A stretch of DNA of 64,000 nt, from the NCBI GenBank assembly GCA_002730555.1, contig PCAM01000002.1:120860-184859 (forward strand), read 5' to 3'. Shown here in pieces: positions 28,396 to 40,208 of the stretch. Both the position numbers and the translations under genes were made by a program. The DNA comes from Chloroflexota bacterium. Lineage in GTDB: Bacteria; Chloroflexota; Dehalococcoidia; Lucifugimonadales; Lucifugimonadaceae. The first letter of the stretch is position 1. Each line of letters starts with the position of its first letter. The notes beneath the pieces are model-generated. The model searched no databases, had not been told where the DNA came from, and saw nothing but the letters and a program-made list of their open reading frames with translations.

Positions 28396-29792
28396 TTCCC
28401 GGCCTCCTTTAGTCGAGCCTTCGCCACTTCCAAGGCGTCCTTCACCCTGCCCAGAGCGGTGCCGCCCTGGACGTCGCGAGACGCAATAGAGAAGTCGACC
28501 CCTATGCCCATCACGTCCGCCTCAAAGAGCGGGGACGCGGCCAAGTATTCGTCGAACGACAGGTCTTCGAAGTACCTGCCGCCGTCTATCAACCTATCCG
28601 AAAGCGCCGACACGATGACGTGCGCCTCACGGAACGGCATGCCTTTGCCGACGAGGTAGTCGGCGATGTCGGTGGCGAGGACGTAGCTGGACTCGGCGGC
28701 CGCCCGCATGCGGTCTGCGTTGAACTTTGCGCCGGCGATCATGCCCGCGCTCACGTCAACGGTCGCCAGCAACGTATCGACGCTGTCGAACAAGCCCTCT
28801 TTGTCTTCCTGCAGATCACGGTTGTAGGTGAGCGGCAAGCCCTTGAGCGTGGTCAGCATGGACAGCAGGTTGCCGTACACCCGCCCGGTCTTGCCGCGGG
28901 CCAGCTCTGCGAAGTCCGGGTTGCGCTTCTGCGGCATGATGCTGGAGCCGGTCGTGTAGCTTTCCGACAGGGCGAGGAAGCCGAACTCCTCAGACGACCA
29001 GATCACGAACTCTTCTGCCAGCCTCGAAAGGTGCATGGCGCTTATTGCTGCCGCACTCAAGTACTCGAGGGCGAAGTCCCTGTCGGACACGCCGTCCATG
29101 GAGTTGGCGGTGACACGCGAGAAGCCGAGTTCGCTTGCCACGAACTCGCGGTCGATCGGATATGGAACGCCCGCCATTGCGCCGTTTCCCAGGGTGAGGA
29201 CGTCCGCGGATTTCCGCGCCGCAGCGAAACGGGTCGCGTCGCGATCGAACATCTCGAAGTAGGCGAGCAGATGGTGGGCAAGCGCCACTGGCTGCGCCCG
29301 CTGGAGGTGGGTGTAGCCGGGCACGACCGTGGCGATGTTGGCCTCTGCCGCGCCAAGGATGGCCCGTTGAAGAGCCCTCAGAGCATCGATGGTGTCGGCG
29401 CCAGCCTGCTTCATGTAGAGGCGCGTGTCGGTGGAGACCTGGTCGTTTCTGGACCGGGCCGTGTGGAGCCTTCCGGCTGCGTCGCCGATGAGCTCGTACA
29501 ACCGGGACTCCACGTTCATGTGGATGTCCTCAAGTTCCGGATTCCACGGGAAGTCGCCAGACTCAATCTCGGTCCGGACCGTTACTAGCCCGCCGATGAT
29601 CTGCCCGGCTTCGTCTTCGCCAATGATGCCCTGTCTGCCCAGCATTCGGGCGTGCGCTATCGATCCGGCGATGTCCTGCTTGTACATGCGCTGGTCGTAA
29701 TGCAGCGAGACGGTGTAGTCGGACGCCAGTTCGGCCCCACGTGCGCTTGCAGCGAGATTGGCCGCGTCTGTTGAGTGTGAATCGTTGGTCAT
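28392..29792 (-). CDS. argH: Argininosuccinate lyase
   Basis: HTARSRNDQVSTDTRLY, HLQRAQPVALAHHLLAY, GSSIMPQKRNPDFAEL; 4-bp overlap with rpe. Confidence 0.96.
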   Translation of the reverse strand: MTNDSHSTDAANLAASARGAELASDYTVSLHYDQRMYKQDIAGSIAHARMLGRQGIIGEDEAGQIIGGLVTVRTEIESGDFPWNPELEDIHMNVESRLYELIGDAAGRLHTARSRNDQVSTDTRLYMKQAGADTIDALRALQRAILGAAEANIATVVPGYTHLQRAQPVALAHHLLAYFEMFDRDATRFAAARKSADVLTLGNGAMAGVPYPIDREFVASELGFSRVTANSMDGVSDRDFALEYLSAAAISAMHLSRLAEEFVIWSSEEFGFLALSESYTTGSSIMPQKRNPDFAELARGKTGRVYGNLLSMLTTLKGLPLTYNRDLQEDKEGLFDSVDTLLATVDVSAGMIAGAKFNADRMRAAAESSYVLATDIADYLVGKGMPFREAHVIVSALSDRLIDGGRYFEDLSFDEYLAASPLFEADVMGIGVDFSIASRDVQGGTALGRVKDALEVAKARLKEAGK

Positions 29793-29868
29793 TGCGCCGG
29801 ATAGCTTCTCATGCCCCTGCGCTGGACCGCTAGCGTAATTACCCGGTAGACGCGAGAAGGGCGGGCCT

Positions 29869-30375
29869 TCAGTCTCCGGTCGCGGCCATCAATTCCGTGC
29901 GGAACTCTTCAGGATTGGCGCATCGCCCGTCCGGGTCCGGTACGAGTGCCTTTAGCGCACAGCCGCCTTCTGGACGCGGGATTTCCGCGTTGAGGTCCGA
30001 AGGGTGGGCAGGATCTGGTTCATGACCAAGGAAGCGCTCGGCATCTCCGCCCTCGTCGGTTCGCCGCTCGAACGGGTGCGGCAGCTCTCCGCCGGTCAGG
30101 AGTTCGTAAAAGACGACTCCCTTGCCGAACACGTCGGTGTAGTGGCCGATGTTATTCCGATCGGTCTGTTCAGGCGCCATGTAGCCGGTCGTGCCAGCAT
30201 CAATACGCAGTCTTTCGCCGGGTTTGAATTCACGCGCTACCGAGAGGTCGAACTGCGTCACGTGGCCATCGCTGCACATGACATTTGAGGGCTTTACGTC
30301 GAGGCGGACGAGGCCCTCCGCATGCAGGTATGTCAGCGCGTCCGCGATCCAGGCAGCGACGCCCGCCGGTCAACC
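29869..30375 (-). pseudogene. Truncated Ser/Thr protein kinase (C-lobe only)
   Basis: VAAWIADALTYLHAEGLVRLDVKPSNVMCSDGHVTQFDLSVARE...GTTGYMAPEQTDRNNIGHYTDVFGKGVVFYELLTG; catalytic and activation loops present, no N-lobe/Gly-rich loop found upstream, DFG appears as FDLS. Confidence 0.7.
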
Positions 30376-30652
30376 GGTTGATGCGTCGTTCACAGGCCCT
30401 CACACCCTTTAGATAAACCTGATTCTGACCCCGGAGGCACATCTATTCGGGCGTGATTTCTGGGCATGAATCACGCCAATTCGCGCCGTTCAACCTCGTT
30501 AAAATCGAACGAATTTACCGGCAACGAAAACCCTTGAACTCCTAAACCACACCCTTCCGCCACAGAGGATCGACATCGGTTTACCGCCCGGGCTCCGGCC
30601 ACGCTGAAATACCCCAATCAGATGCCACCGCCGGGCGGCACCCCCCGCGCCT

Positions 30653-32128
30653 CTAGAAGTCCACGTCCTCCATCGACATGGTTTCCCGCATCAGGTAGCG
30701 GGCCTTCTGGCTGCCCCTTATCTCGGCGTCCAGGGCGTCCGCACCGCCCCGCGCGTCCCACTTCTGCATGATGCGCGCGAGCAGCAACTGCTTGACATCG
30801 CTCAGGGCCGGATCGTCCGCCCGGTTGTCGAACTCACCCGGGTCGGCTATAAGGTCGTACAGTTCGAACTCCGGCGGGACTCCGTGGTTGTACGAGAGTT
30901 TGTACTGGCCGTGGCGCACCATCCCGCGCGGTCGGTCGGTGCCGTGCGCTAGGTGCTCCACGAACGCCTCGTCCTTCCAGTCCGGCGCCTCGCCATCGAT
31001 CAGCGGCAGCAGACTGTCTCCGTCCAGCTTCCACTCCCCGGGAGACACCCCGGCCAGGTCGAGGATCGTGGCGGTGATATCGACGTTGGAGGTCACGCCG
31101 CTTATGCGCTGGCCCTCCGGCAGATGGCCGGGCCACGAAATCTGGAGCGGCACGCGGGCGGACTGCTCGTAGAAGCACATCTTCCGCCACAGCCCGTGCT
31201 CGCCGGCCATCTCGCCGTGGTCTGACGTGTGGATGATGACGGTGTTGTCGGCCAGCCCCTGCTCTTCCAGCGTGTCCATCAACCGACCGATCCGGCCGTC
31301 GAGCTGGTCGATCATCCCGAAATACGCGGCGCGGGCGCGCAGCACCTCGTCGTCCGTGTACGGGCCGGCCAGCCCGAACATTTCACGTAGCCTGACCGCC
31401 GCAATGGGCAGGTCGTCCAGGTGGCCGGGCGGGTTGTTCGGCATGTCCACGCGGTCCGGGTAGTACTTGGAGAAGAAGGGCTCCGGGACGATGAACGGGA
31501 AGTGCGGGGCGATGAATCCGACGCAGAGCGCAAAGGATTTCTCGGCACGCGCCGGGTCCCGCAGATAGACGTGCGCGGCGTCCTCGAATATCTGGTCTCC
31601 CTCGATGACGGCGCTGCTCCCGGGGCCGGCTTGCTTCACATCGGGCCACGCCTCACCGGCCTTCGGAAAGTGCGATGAGAGATCGAACCCTTCCGGCACG
31701 TTGGTCGGCGGTTTCGGCGCCTCGCCCCAGGGGAACACGGCGTGGACGTTGGCGGCGTGCGGGTCGTGTGCCAGCTGCTCGTCGAAGCCGTGGAGAGCGT
31801 GTCGGCCGAGCATGTGCATCTTGCCGTCCAGGGCGGTGTCGTAACCCTGCGAGCGCAACAAATACGGCCAGGTGAGTTCGCCCAGGTAGAGCGGCGTGGC
31901 GTTGTCCCAGCCGCGGACGGTGCTGACGAATTTTCCGGTCATGAACGACAGCCTTGACGGCACGCACAATGGCGAGTTTGTGTAATGGGCGTCGAACGTC
32001 GTTCCCTGCCCCGCCAGCCGGTCCATGTTCGGCGTGTCGATCAGTTCATGTCCGTATGTGGAGCTGAACATCGGCGCATGTTCGTCGGACATGATGACCA
32101 GGATGTTTGGCGTGTCGGTGGTCGGCAT
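30653..32128 (-). CDS. Sulfatase (type I, Cys-type formylglycine motif)
   Basis: PNILVIMSDEHAPMFSSTYGH, NSPLCVPSRLSFMTG (C-x-P-S-R), HTSDHGEMAGEHGLWRK. Confidence 0.95.
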   Translation of the reverse strand: MPTTDTPNILVIMSDEHAPMFSSTYGHELIDTPNMDRLAGQGTTFDAHYTNSPLCVPSRLSFMTGKFVSTVRGWDNATPLYLGELTWPYLLRSQGYDTALDGKMHMLGRHALHGFDEQLAHDPHAANVHAVFPWGEAPKPPTNVPEGFDLSSHFPKAGEAWPDVKQAGPGSSAVIEGDQIFEDAAHVYLRDPARAEKSFALCVGFIAPHFPFIVPEPFFSKYYPDRVDMPNNPPGHLDDLPIAAVRLREMFGLAGPYTDDEVLRARAAYFGMIDQLDGRIGRLMDTLEEQGLADNTVIIHTSDHGEMAGEHGLWRKMCFYEQSARVPLQISWPGHLPEGQRISGVTSNVDITATILDLAGVSPGEWKLDGDSLLPLIDGEAPDWKDEAFVEHLAHGTDRPRGMVRHGQYKLSYNHGVPPEFELYDLIADPGEFDNRADDPALSDVKQLLLARIMQKWDARGGADALDAEIRGSQKARYLMRETMSMEDVDF

Positions 32129-32298
32129 TTGAGCGCTTTCTGGTTGGGTTAGGGTGGATAGCCGAAGGGCGGCCCGCCCTTACGTTACCTGCACTTCGGA
32201 GCGCACCTTACCAGCAGACCGGGACGCGCGAACACGGTGCTAACCTGACCACACTCTGACCCCTTCCCGCTTTCACCAGCCCAACAAGAGGAATTCCC

Positions 32299-33297
32299 AT
32301 GCCCACCGACACCGTCAGATACGGAATGATCAGCACGGCGAAGATCGGTATCAACGCCCACATCCCGGCGGCGGTGAAGTCGCACAACTCGGAGATCGTG
32401 GCGATATGCAGCCGGTTTGACGGGCCGGCGAAGCAGGCGGCGGAGGAGAACGGGATCGGGCGCTGGTACGGCTCTTACGAGGAGCTGCTTGCCGACCCCG
32501 ATATCGACGCCGTGGTCAACCCGCTGCCGAACTCGATGCACCACGAATGGACCATCAAGGCCGCAGAGGCGGGCAAGCATATCCTGTGCGAGAAGCCGAT
32601 CGCCGTGACGATGGACGAGGTGCGGGAGATGACCGCCGCAGCCGAGGCGAACGGTGTACTGCTGGTCGAGGCGTTCACCCACCGGCTGAACCCGCACATG
32701 CGACGGGCGCGCCAGCTGGTGGGCGAGGGCGCTGTCGGCGATGTGCGTCATTTCGAGGCGGTTCTGGCATTCACCTCCCGTGACACGTCGACCGATGTGC
32801 GGTTGAAACCGGAGCTTGCCGGGGGCGGGCTGTGGGATGCTGGCTGTTATTCGGTATCGGCGGCGCGTTTCATCCTCGGCGGGGAGCCGGTCAGAGCGGC
32901 CGGGTTCGCCGCCGATTCGGGCAACTATGGTGTCGACACCTCGTTCTCCGGGCTGCTTGAGTTCCCGGGCGGGGCAATCGCACACATGCGGAGCAGCGTG
33001 GAGCAGCCGGGCACCAACATGGGTGAGGTTATCGGGACAAAGGGCAAGATCAGGATTCCACATTTATTCGAGGAGGACACCCCGCTGGTGATCACCAACG
33101 CAGACGGCGAGGAGCGCGTGGAGACGTTTGCCGGTGAGCCGCGGTTCGTGGTGCAGTTCAACGACTTTTCGGAATGCGTCCTGACGGGCAAAGCGCCGGA
33201 GTTCCCACCGGAAGATGGGCTCGCAAATACGGCGGCGGTACTGGCGCTTTATGCCTCGGCAAGCAGCGGTCAGATCACGGCAGTCGAGCGGGTGTAG
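32299..33297 (+). CDS. Gfo/Idh/MocA family oxidoreductase
   Basis: RYGMISTAKIGINAHIPAAV, NPLPNSMHHEWTIKAAEAGKHILCEKPIAVTMDEV. Confidence 0.95.
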   Translation: MPTDTVRYGMISTAKIGINAHIPAAVKSHNSEIVAICSRFDGPAKQAAEENGIGRWYGSYEELLADPDIDAVVNPLPNSMHHEWTIKAAEAGKHILCEKPIAVTMDEVREMTAAAEANGVLLVEAFTHRLNPHMRRARQLVGEGAVGDVRHFEAVLAFTSRDTSTDVRLKPELAGGGLWDAGCYSVSAARFILGGEPVRAAGFAADSGNYGVDTSFSGLLEFPGGAIAHMRSSVEQPGTNMGEVIGTKGKIRIPHLFEEDTPLVITNADGEERVETFAGEPRFVVQFNDFSECVLTGKAPEFPPEDGLANTAAVLALYASASSGQITAVERV

Positions 33298-33299
33298 CG

Positions 33300-33674
33300 A
33301 TGGCGACGACCTACGATCGAATTTACGCGGACGAGGACGGCGGGAGCCACTTCGAGACGGTAGAGGTGTCATTCCAGGAGGTGGATTACGCGCCGCCGGC
33401 CGATCCGATGTTCGTCTCAGACCTTGAGGATGCGTCTCGATTTGGGTTCGTGATGGCGCCGCACGGACCGCTTGGCGATTGGCATCCGACTCCGTTGGCG
33501 CAGTACATGATCGTGGTGTCGGGCGAGGTTGAGATTACGGTCAGCGACGGGGCGAAGCGCCGGTTCTCGGCCGGACAAGCCTTCCTGTTGGCTGATGAAA
33601 CCGGCAGGGGTCATTACACCGAGATAGTTTCCGGCGAGCCGGGTGTCGTGGCGGTGGTGCATTTGCCGGATTAG
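33300..33674 (+). CDS. Cupin domain protein
   Basis: Start at MATTYDRIYADEDGGSHFE 3 bp after the upstream stop; GDWHPTPLAQYMIVVSGEVEITVSDGAKRRFSAGQAFLLADETGRGHYTE. Confidence 0.8.
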   Translation: MATTYDRIYADEDGGSHFETVEVSFQEVDYAPPADPMFVSDLEDASRFGFVMAPHGPLGDWHPTPLAQYMIVVSGEVEITVSDGAKRRFSAGQAFLLADETGRGHYTEIVSGEPGVVAVVHLPD

Positions 33675-33687
33675 GGCGATGCGTGTG

Positions 33688-33995
33688 TCCGCTCTCCAGA
33701 CGGGAGAGGGTTGGGAGCCTGCCCTTCGGCTTGCCGGAAGGGTGAGGGGGTTCAAGATTCCGCACAAACGTTATGTCTTCGCTAGATGAACTGTTGGTGA
33801 AGGTCCCTCGTCCTTCCGGTACCGGAAGGATCGGGATGACGAATGGGTGTGGTCTGGCCGTTGGGGGGCGGATTGGTATCCGCCCATGCCGGTCCTTCGA
33901 GAGCCTCAGGATGGGTTTGGGGATCGGACGGGCGCGACACCAACCCACGCTGAGGCTCTCGTGGCCTGTGCTGAGCCAGTCGAAGTGGGCGGGCG
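33688..33995. repeat. Composite block of palindromic repeats (types A, C, B, D)
   Basis: ccgctctccagacgggagaggg; ggtgaaggtccctcgtccttccggtaccggaaggatcgggatgacg; ggggcggattggtatccgccc; ccttcgagagcctcaggatggg with inverted acccacgctgaggctctcg and cagtcgaagtggg. Confidence 0.8.
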
Positions 33996-34014
33996 GTACT
34001 GGAGACCAGTCCCG

Positions 34015-34488
34015 TTAAACCGGCCGTCGTAGCACCAGGAACTTGCGGCGCAGGCTGAGGATCTGCTCGTCGCGCTGGTTGTGGGCGATCGTCTCGGCGT
34101 ACACGACTCCACGGTCCGGCTTTGATCGGGACGGTGTGACCGACAGGATCTCTGAGGCGGCGTAGATCGTGTCGCCGATGTGTACCGGACCGTCGTGCTT
34201 GACGGTCTCGTACTCCAGGTTGGCAATCGCTTTACCGGACAGCGCACGCACGGTCATGCCGACGACGATGGAGAACACCAGCGTGCCGTTGACGAGGATC
34301 TTCCCGTGCTGGCCAGCGCGGTTCCACTCCTCATCGATATGGAGCGGATGGTGGTTCATCACAAGAAGGCTGTGGATGTGGTTGTCGGCCTCGGTGATGG
34401 TCTTGCCCGGCCAGTGCTTCCAGGTGTCCCCTACCTCGAATTCCTCAAGGTAGTTGCCGAAGCTGTCTCGTTCATCATATGCGGTCAC
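34015..34488 (-). CDS. MaoC-like dehydratase
   Basis: FEVGDTWKHWPGKTITEADNHIHSLLVMNHHPLHIDEEWNRAGQHGKILVNGTLVFSIVVGM. Confidence 0.9.
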   Translation of the reverse strand: MTAYDERDSFGNYLEEFEVGDTWKHWPGKTITEADNHIHSLLVMNHHPLHIDEEWNRAGQHGKILVNGTLVFSIVVGMTVRALSGKAIANLEYETVKHDGPVHIGDTIYAASEILSVTPSRSKPDRGVVYAETIAHNQRDEQILSLRRKFLVLRRPV

Positions 34489-34549
34489 AGGCGTTCCTCT
34501 GATCCTCTCGTCCTCTGGTCCGGCAATCGGCGTTTGGGCCGAGAGACTT

Positions 34550-34586
34550 CTCCCTCACCCCGGCCCTCTCCCGCTAGGAGAGGGGG
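34550..34586. repeat. Palindromic repeat type A
   Basis: ctccctcaccccggccctctcccgctaggagaggg. Confidence 0.8.
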
Positions 34587-34601
34587 ATGTGACGCTGGGA
34601 T

Positions 34602-35825
34602 TTAGCGGGCGTCATGCCTTGTCTGGTTTTTGTACTGGATTCGGGCGGCCAGGCTGTAGATGTCGATGAAGCCGGTTGCCGCTTTGTGGTCGAATGCATC
34701 GTCTGTAGAGTAGGTCGCGAGGCCGAAGTCGTAGAGCGAGTACTCGGAGCGGCGGCCTGTCACGACAACGGCGCCTTTGTAGAGTCGCGCGCGGACATCT
34801 CCGGTGACGTAGCGCATGGTGCTGTTGATCATGGCGTCAAGGTCTTCACGCATGCCGGTGAACCAGCGGCCGTCGTACACGAGGTCGGCGTACTGCTGGC
34901 CGACGTAGGCGCGCATCCGTTGCTGGTCGCGTGCTAGACATGCGGTCTCCAGCGCCCGCAGCGCGTCGTTCAGCACTATCGCGGCAGGCGTCTCGTACAC
35001 CTCACGCGACTTGATGCCGACGAGCCGATTCTCAAGATGATCGATGCGTCCGACGCCATGCTCACCGGCGATGCCGTTGAGCCGCTCGATCAGCGCCACA
35101 CCGCCCAGTTCTTTACCGTCCAGCGCGACCGGCACGCCCTGCACGAAAGCAATTTCCACATCGACAGCCTCGTCCGGCGTGTCGGTAGCACGGCGGGTCC
35201 ACGAGTAGGCGTCCTCCGGCGGCTCGAACCAAGTGTCCTCAAGGTCTTCGCCCTCGATCGCCTGCCCCCAGAGGTTGCGGTCAATTGAGTAGACCCGCTG
35301 GTCGTCTCCGACCTCGCGCACGTCCAGTCCGGCCTTCGCCGCGTACAGCTTTTCTTCGTCACGGGACATGCCCCATTCGCGGGCGGGGGCGATGATCTTC
35401 AAAGGGTCGCCGTGGGCGGCGAGTGTCATGATGCCGGCATCGAAGCGGACCTGGTCATTGCCCTTGCCGGTGCAGCCGTGGGCGACCGCGGTCGCACCGA
35501 CCTGCCGTGCGGCCTCGACCAGCTTCTTGGCCATGAGCGGGCGTCCGAGCGCGGTCGAAAGCGCGTAAACACCTTCATACATGGCTCCGGCTTTGAGGCC
35601 GTTCCAGATGTAGCCCTCAACGAACTCGTCGCGCACGTCCCAGATCAGGGACTCGGTCACGCCGGCCTGCCTGGCGCGGTCACGCACGCCGTCAAGCTCA
35701 GGGCCTGCGCCGAGGTCCACGGTGAGCGTTACGACGTCCATGTCGTACTGCTCCTGTATCCACACTGCACTGATGGTGGAGTCCATCCCACCGCTATAGG
35801 CGAGGACGCATTTTTCTCTGGGCAT
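34602..35825 (-). CDS. argG: Argininosuccinate synthase
   Basis: CVLAYSGGMDSTISAVWIQE, AVAHGCTGKGNDQVRFD. Confidence 0.96.
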   Translation of the reverse strand: MPREKCVLAYSGGMDSTISAVWIQEQYDMDVVTLTVDLGAGPELDGVRDRARQAGVTESLIWDVRDEFVEGYIWNGLKAGAMYEGVYALSTALGRPLMAKKLVEAARQVGATAVAHGCTGKGNDQVRFDAGIMTLAAHGDPLKIIAPAREWGMSRDEEKLYAAKAGLDVREVGDDQRVYSIDRNLWGQAIEGEDLEDTWFEPPEDAYSWTRRATDTPDEAVDVEIAFVQGVPVALDGKELGGVALIERLNGIAGEHGVGRIDHLENRLVGIKSREVYETPAAIVLNDALRALETACLARDQQRMRAYVGQQYADLVYDGRWFTGMREDLDAMINSTMRYVTGDVRARLYKGAVVVTGRRSEYSLYDFGLATYSTDDAFDHKAATGFIDIYSLAARIQYKNQTRHDAR

Positions 35826-35935
35826 TGTTTTTTCCTGGGGATGTTCTCGACGGGGAGGTTGTTTGGGAACGACCGGTGTGGCGCCCTCGTTGTTTTACTT
35901 TGGTTGGGATTATTGTGCGTCCGATTGACAAACTT

Positions 35936-35970
35936 TTCCCTCACCCCAGCCCTCTCGCACCGGGAGAGGG
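35936..35970. repeat. Palindromic repeat type A
   Basis: ttccctcaccccagccctctcgcaccgggagaggg. Confidence 0.8.
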
Positions 35971-36200
35971 AGCATCGTGGCGACGAGGTTCTATCGGACG
36001 CAAATCCGGCCCGGGGGTTGACGCCGGGCACGCGGTTGTCAAGTTTAGAGGCGACTGCCTCGGGAATCTATGCTGTCGGCGTGAAAGCCGGAGACGCACC
36101 GTACTTCGAGAGCCTCAGCATGATGCGTCTCCTGGAGTTTGCGTATTAACGGTCGCCCTTCGAGAACCTCAGGGAGCGACTTTGAGAATCTCTGGAACGA

Positions 36201-37403
36201 TTACGCCCCGAACACCTTCGCCAGTGCGTCATCCAGGATACCGACCGCTTCGTCGATCTCTTCTTCGCTGGTTGTGAGCGGCGGCATGAAGCGGATCATG
36301 TTGGGCCGCACGGCGTTCAACAGCAGGCCGTTCGCCACCGTCTCGGCGATCACAGCGCCTGCGTTGTCCTCGCTCATCTGGATCGCCAGCAGCATTCCCA
36401 TGCCGCGGACCTCCGTGATGAAGTCGTACTTCTCCATGAGTCCGATGAGCTGGCCTTTGAGGTAAGCGCCTGTTGCGGCACCCTTCTCGGACCAGTTCTC
36501 GTCGACCACAACCTTCGCCCCGGCGGCCCCGGCGGCGGTGGTCAGCGCGTTTCCACCGAAGGTAGAACCGTGATCTCCTGGCTCCAGCACGGCGTACTCC
36601 TGCTTGCACAGGAAAGCGCCGAGCGGCGCACCCGCGCCGAGACCTTTCGCCATGCTGATGGCGTCCGGCTCGAACCCGAACTGCTCGTAACCGAACAGTG
36701 TGCCGAGACGGCCCATGCCGGTCTGCACTTCGTCGGCGATCAAAACCAGGTCGTTCTCGTCGCACCACTCCCGCACCTGCTTGAAGTAGTCGGGCGCGGG
36801 GACGTTCACGCCGCCCTCTCCCTGGACCGGCTCGAGCATCACGGCGCATGTCTTTTCGTTGGTCGCCGCTTTGATGGCGTCGATGTCGTCATAGTCGACG
36901 TTCACGAAGCCTGGAGCGAGCGGCCGCCAGTTGTCCTGGTAGTGCGCCTGCCCGGTGGCGGCCATCATACCCATCGTCCGGCCGTGGAACGAGTTGTTGG
37001 CGGTAATGATCTCGTAGGCGCCATTCTTGTTGATCTTGCCGTACTTGCGGGCAAGCTTGCAGACGCCCTCGTTGGCCTCTGCGCCGGAGTTGCAGAAGAA
37101 GACCCGGTCCATGACCGAGTTATCGATCAAAATCTGGGCCAGCTTGAGCTGCGGAATCGTGTAGAACAGGTTGGACATTTGGAGGATCTTGCCGGCCTGC
37201 TCCACGATGGCCGCGGTGACGGCGGGGTGGGAGTGGCCGACGTTCAGGACGGCCCACCCGGCGGTGAAGTCCAGGTAGCGCTTGCCGTCGGTGTCGAACA
37301 CACATGTACCTTCGGCGTGGTCGAGGACCATCGGCATGCGGTTGACGACCTGCATGTAGTAGTCGGCTTCGATCTGCTTCCACTGTTCGCCTGTCGTGGG
37401 CAT
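36201..37403 (-). CDS. argD: Acetylornithine/succinyl-diaminopimelate aminotransferase family
   Basis: Start at MPTTGEQWKQ; NSGAEANEGVCKLARKYG, LIADEVQTGMGRLG, DHGSTFGGNALTTAAG; sits in the arg cluster. Confidence 0.9.
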   Translation of the reverse strand: MPTTGEQWKQIEADYYMQVVNRMPMVLDHAEGTCVFDTDGKRYLDFTAGWAVLNVGHSHPAVTAAIVEQAGKILQMSNLFYTIPQLKLAQILIDNSVMDRVFFCNSGAEANEGVCKLARKYGKINKNGAYEIITANNSFHGRTMGMMAATGQAHYQDNWRPLAPGFVNVDYDDIDAIKAATNEKTCAVMLEPVQGEGGVNVPAPDYFKQVREWCDENDLVLIADEVQTGMGRLGTLFGYEQFGFEPDAISMAKGLGAGAPLGAFLCKQEYAVLEPGDHGSTFGGNALTTAAGAAGAKVVVDENWSEKGAATGAYLKGQLIGLMEKYDFITEVRGMGMLLAIQMSEDNAGAVIAETVANGLLLNAVRPNMIRFMPPLTTSEEEIDEAVGILDDALAKVFGA

Positions 37404-37630
37404 GTTGGTGCTCCTGTTGTTGTTCCGGGGGTTGTTGGATTGGGTTGGTTCGCCTTCCGTGTCTATTGCAGGGCGGGCGCAGGGCGGATAGTCATTCGCC
37501 CCCACGGTATTTCGTTCTTTTCAGGTGGCCCCGGGGATCGTTCGGTCCCCCAGAGCCGGTGTTCGTGTACGTTCGTCTCCCGGGTTCGGAAGGTGCGTCA
37601 ATATACACCCCGGCTCGCTTCTGACCGCCA

Positions 37631-38464
37631 TCATGTGATCCTCGTGCCGATCTCGTTGCCGGCGACGCATTCGAGCAATGCACCGGCGATCCGGCCATCG
37701 ATGATATAGCCAGCGCGGACCTTCTCAACGGCGAGGGCGCAGGCCTCTATCTTGGGGATCATTCCGCCGTTGGCGATGCCGCTGTCGATCAGGTCCATCG
37801 CCTGCCTGCGCGTCATGCGGGGGATGAGCCTCCGGGTGAGGTCAAGCACACCCGACACGTCTGTCTGGAACACCAGCAGCGCCGCGCCCAGCGCCGCGGC
37901 TAAGTGGCCTGCCGAGGTGTCGGCGTTGATGTTGAGGATGCGGTCGGAGCCGTCCTCTTGTTCCGGAGCGATGTTCAGGGCTGCCGGGGCGATCACCGGG
38001 ATGGCGCCGGTCTCCAACACGGCCACGATGGTAGTGACATCGGTCCGCACGATCTTGCCGACCATGCCCAATCCCGGGTCAAGGACCTCGGCCTTGAGCA
38101 TCCCTCCATCTATGCCGGCCAGCCCTACAGCCTTCCCGCCGGCGGCCGAAATCTCTGCCACAAGCTGCGCGTTCACAAGCCCGCAAAGAACCGCGACGGC
38201 AACGTCCAGCGTCGGCTTGTCCGTCTTCCGGAGGCCGCGCACGAACTCGGGCTGGATGCCCTGCAGGCGGACCCAGTCCGAGATCACCTTGCCCCCGCCG
38301 TGGACGACGACGGGCTTGAGGCCCTGATCGCGCAGCGTTATAAGGTCGGGCATGGTGGAGTCGCCCTTGCCGAGGGTGGACCCGCCGACCTTGACCACGA
38401 CGACATCGCCTTCGCGAGCGCCTCGTCCGCTTCTTCTAATGCGTGATCCGCTTACGGATGTCAT
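37631..38464 (-). CDS. argB: Acetylglutamate kinase
   Basis: VVVKVGGSTLGKG, VVVHGGGKVISDW, LNINADTSAGHLAAALGA, GGMIPKIEACALAV; exact start uncertain. Confidence 0.93.
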   Translation of the reverse strand: MTSVSGSRIRRSGRGAREGDVVVVKVGGSTLGKGDSTMPDLITLRDQGLKPVVVHGGGKVISDWVRLQGIQPEFVRGLRKTDKPTLDVAVAVLCGLVNAQLVAEISAAGGKAVGLAGIDGGMLKAEVLDPGLGMVGKIVRTDVTTIVAVLETGAIPVIAPAALNIAPEQEDGSDRILNINADTSAGHLAAALGAALLVFQTDVSGVLDLTRRLIPRMTRRQAMDLIDSGIANGGMIPKIEACALAVEKVRAGYIIDGRIAGALLECVAGNEIGTRIT

Positions 38465-38492
38465 CTTGCTGACCGCTTCAACTTTGCCCGGT

Positions 38493-39956
<1,464 letters not shown>

Positions 39957-40208
39957 TATTGCAGTTTAACCGTCAAGAGCGCAATAGTTCAGGTAAATAT
40001 GGTGCCACAGGAGAGCAAGAGAATTCGGGTGTCACGATGCAATTGGTGTTGCATTCGATTGTTGACAGGAACTGGACTATTGCACCTGGCGGTATCTGGG
40101 CCCGTTCGACGATGCGGCGGCGTACAGCGAACCATGCGGGTGATACGATGCCGTCTCCGATCAATATCCGCACCGTCGCTTCGGCGAGGGCAAACGACAG
40201 GAATCCGA

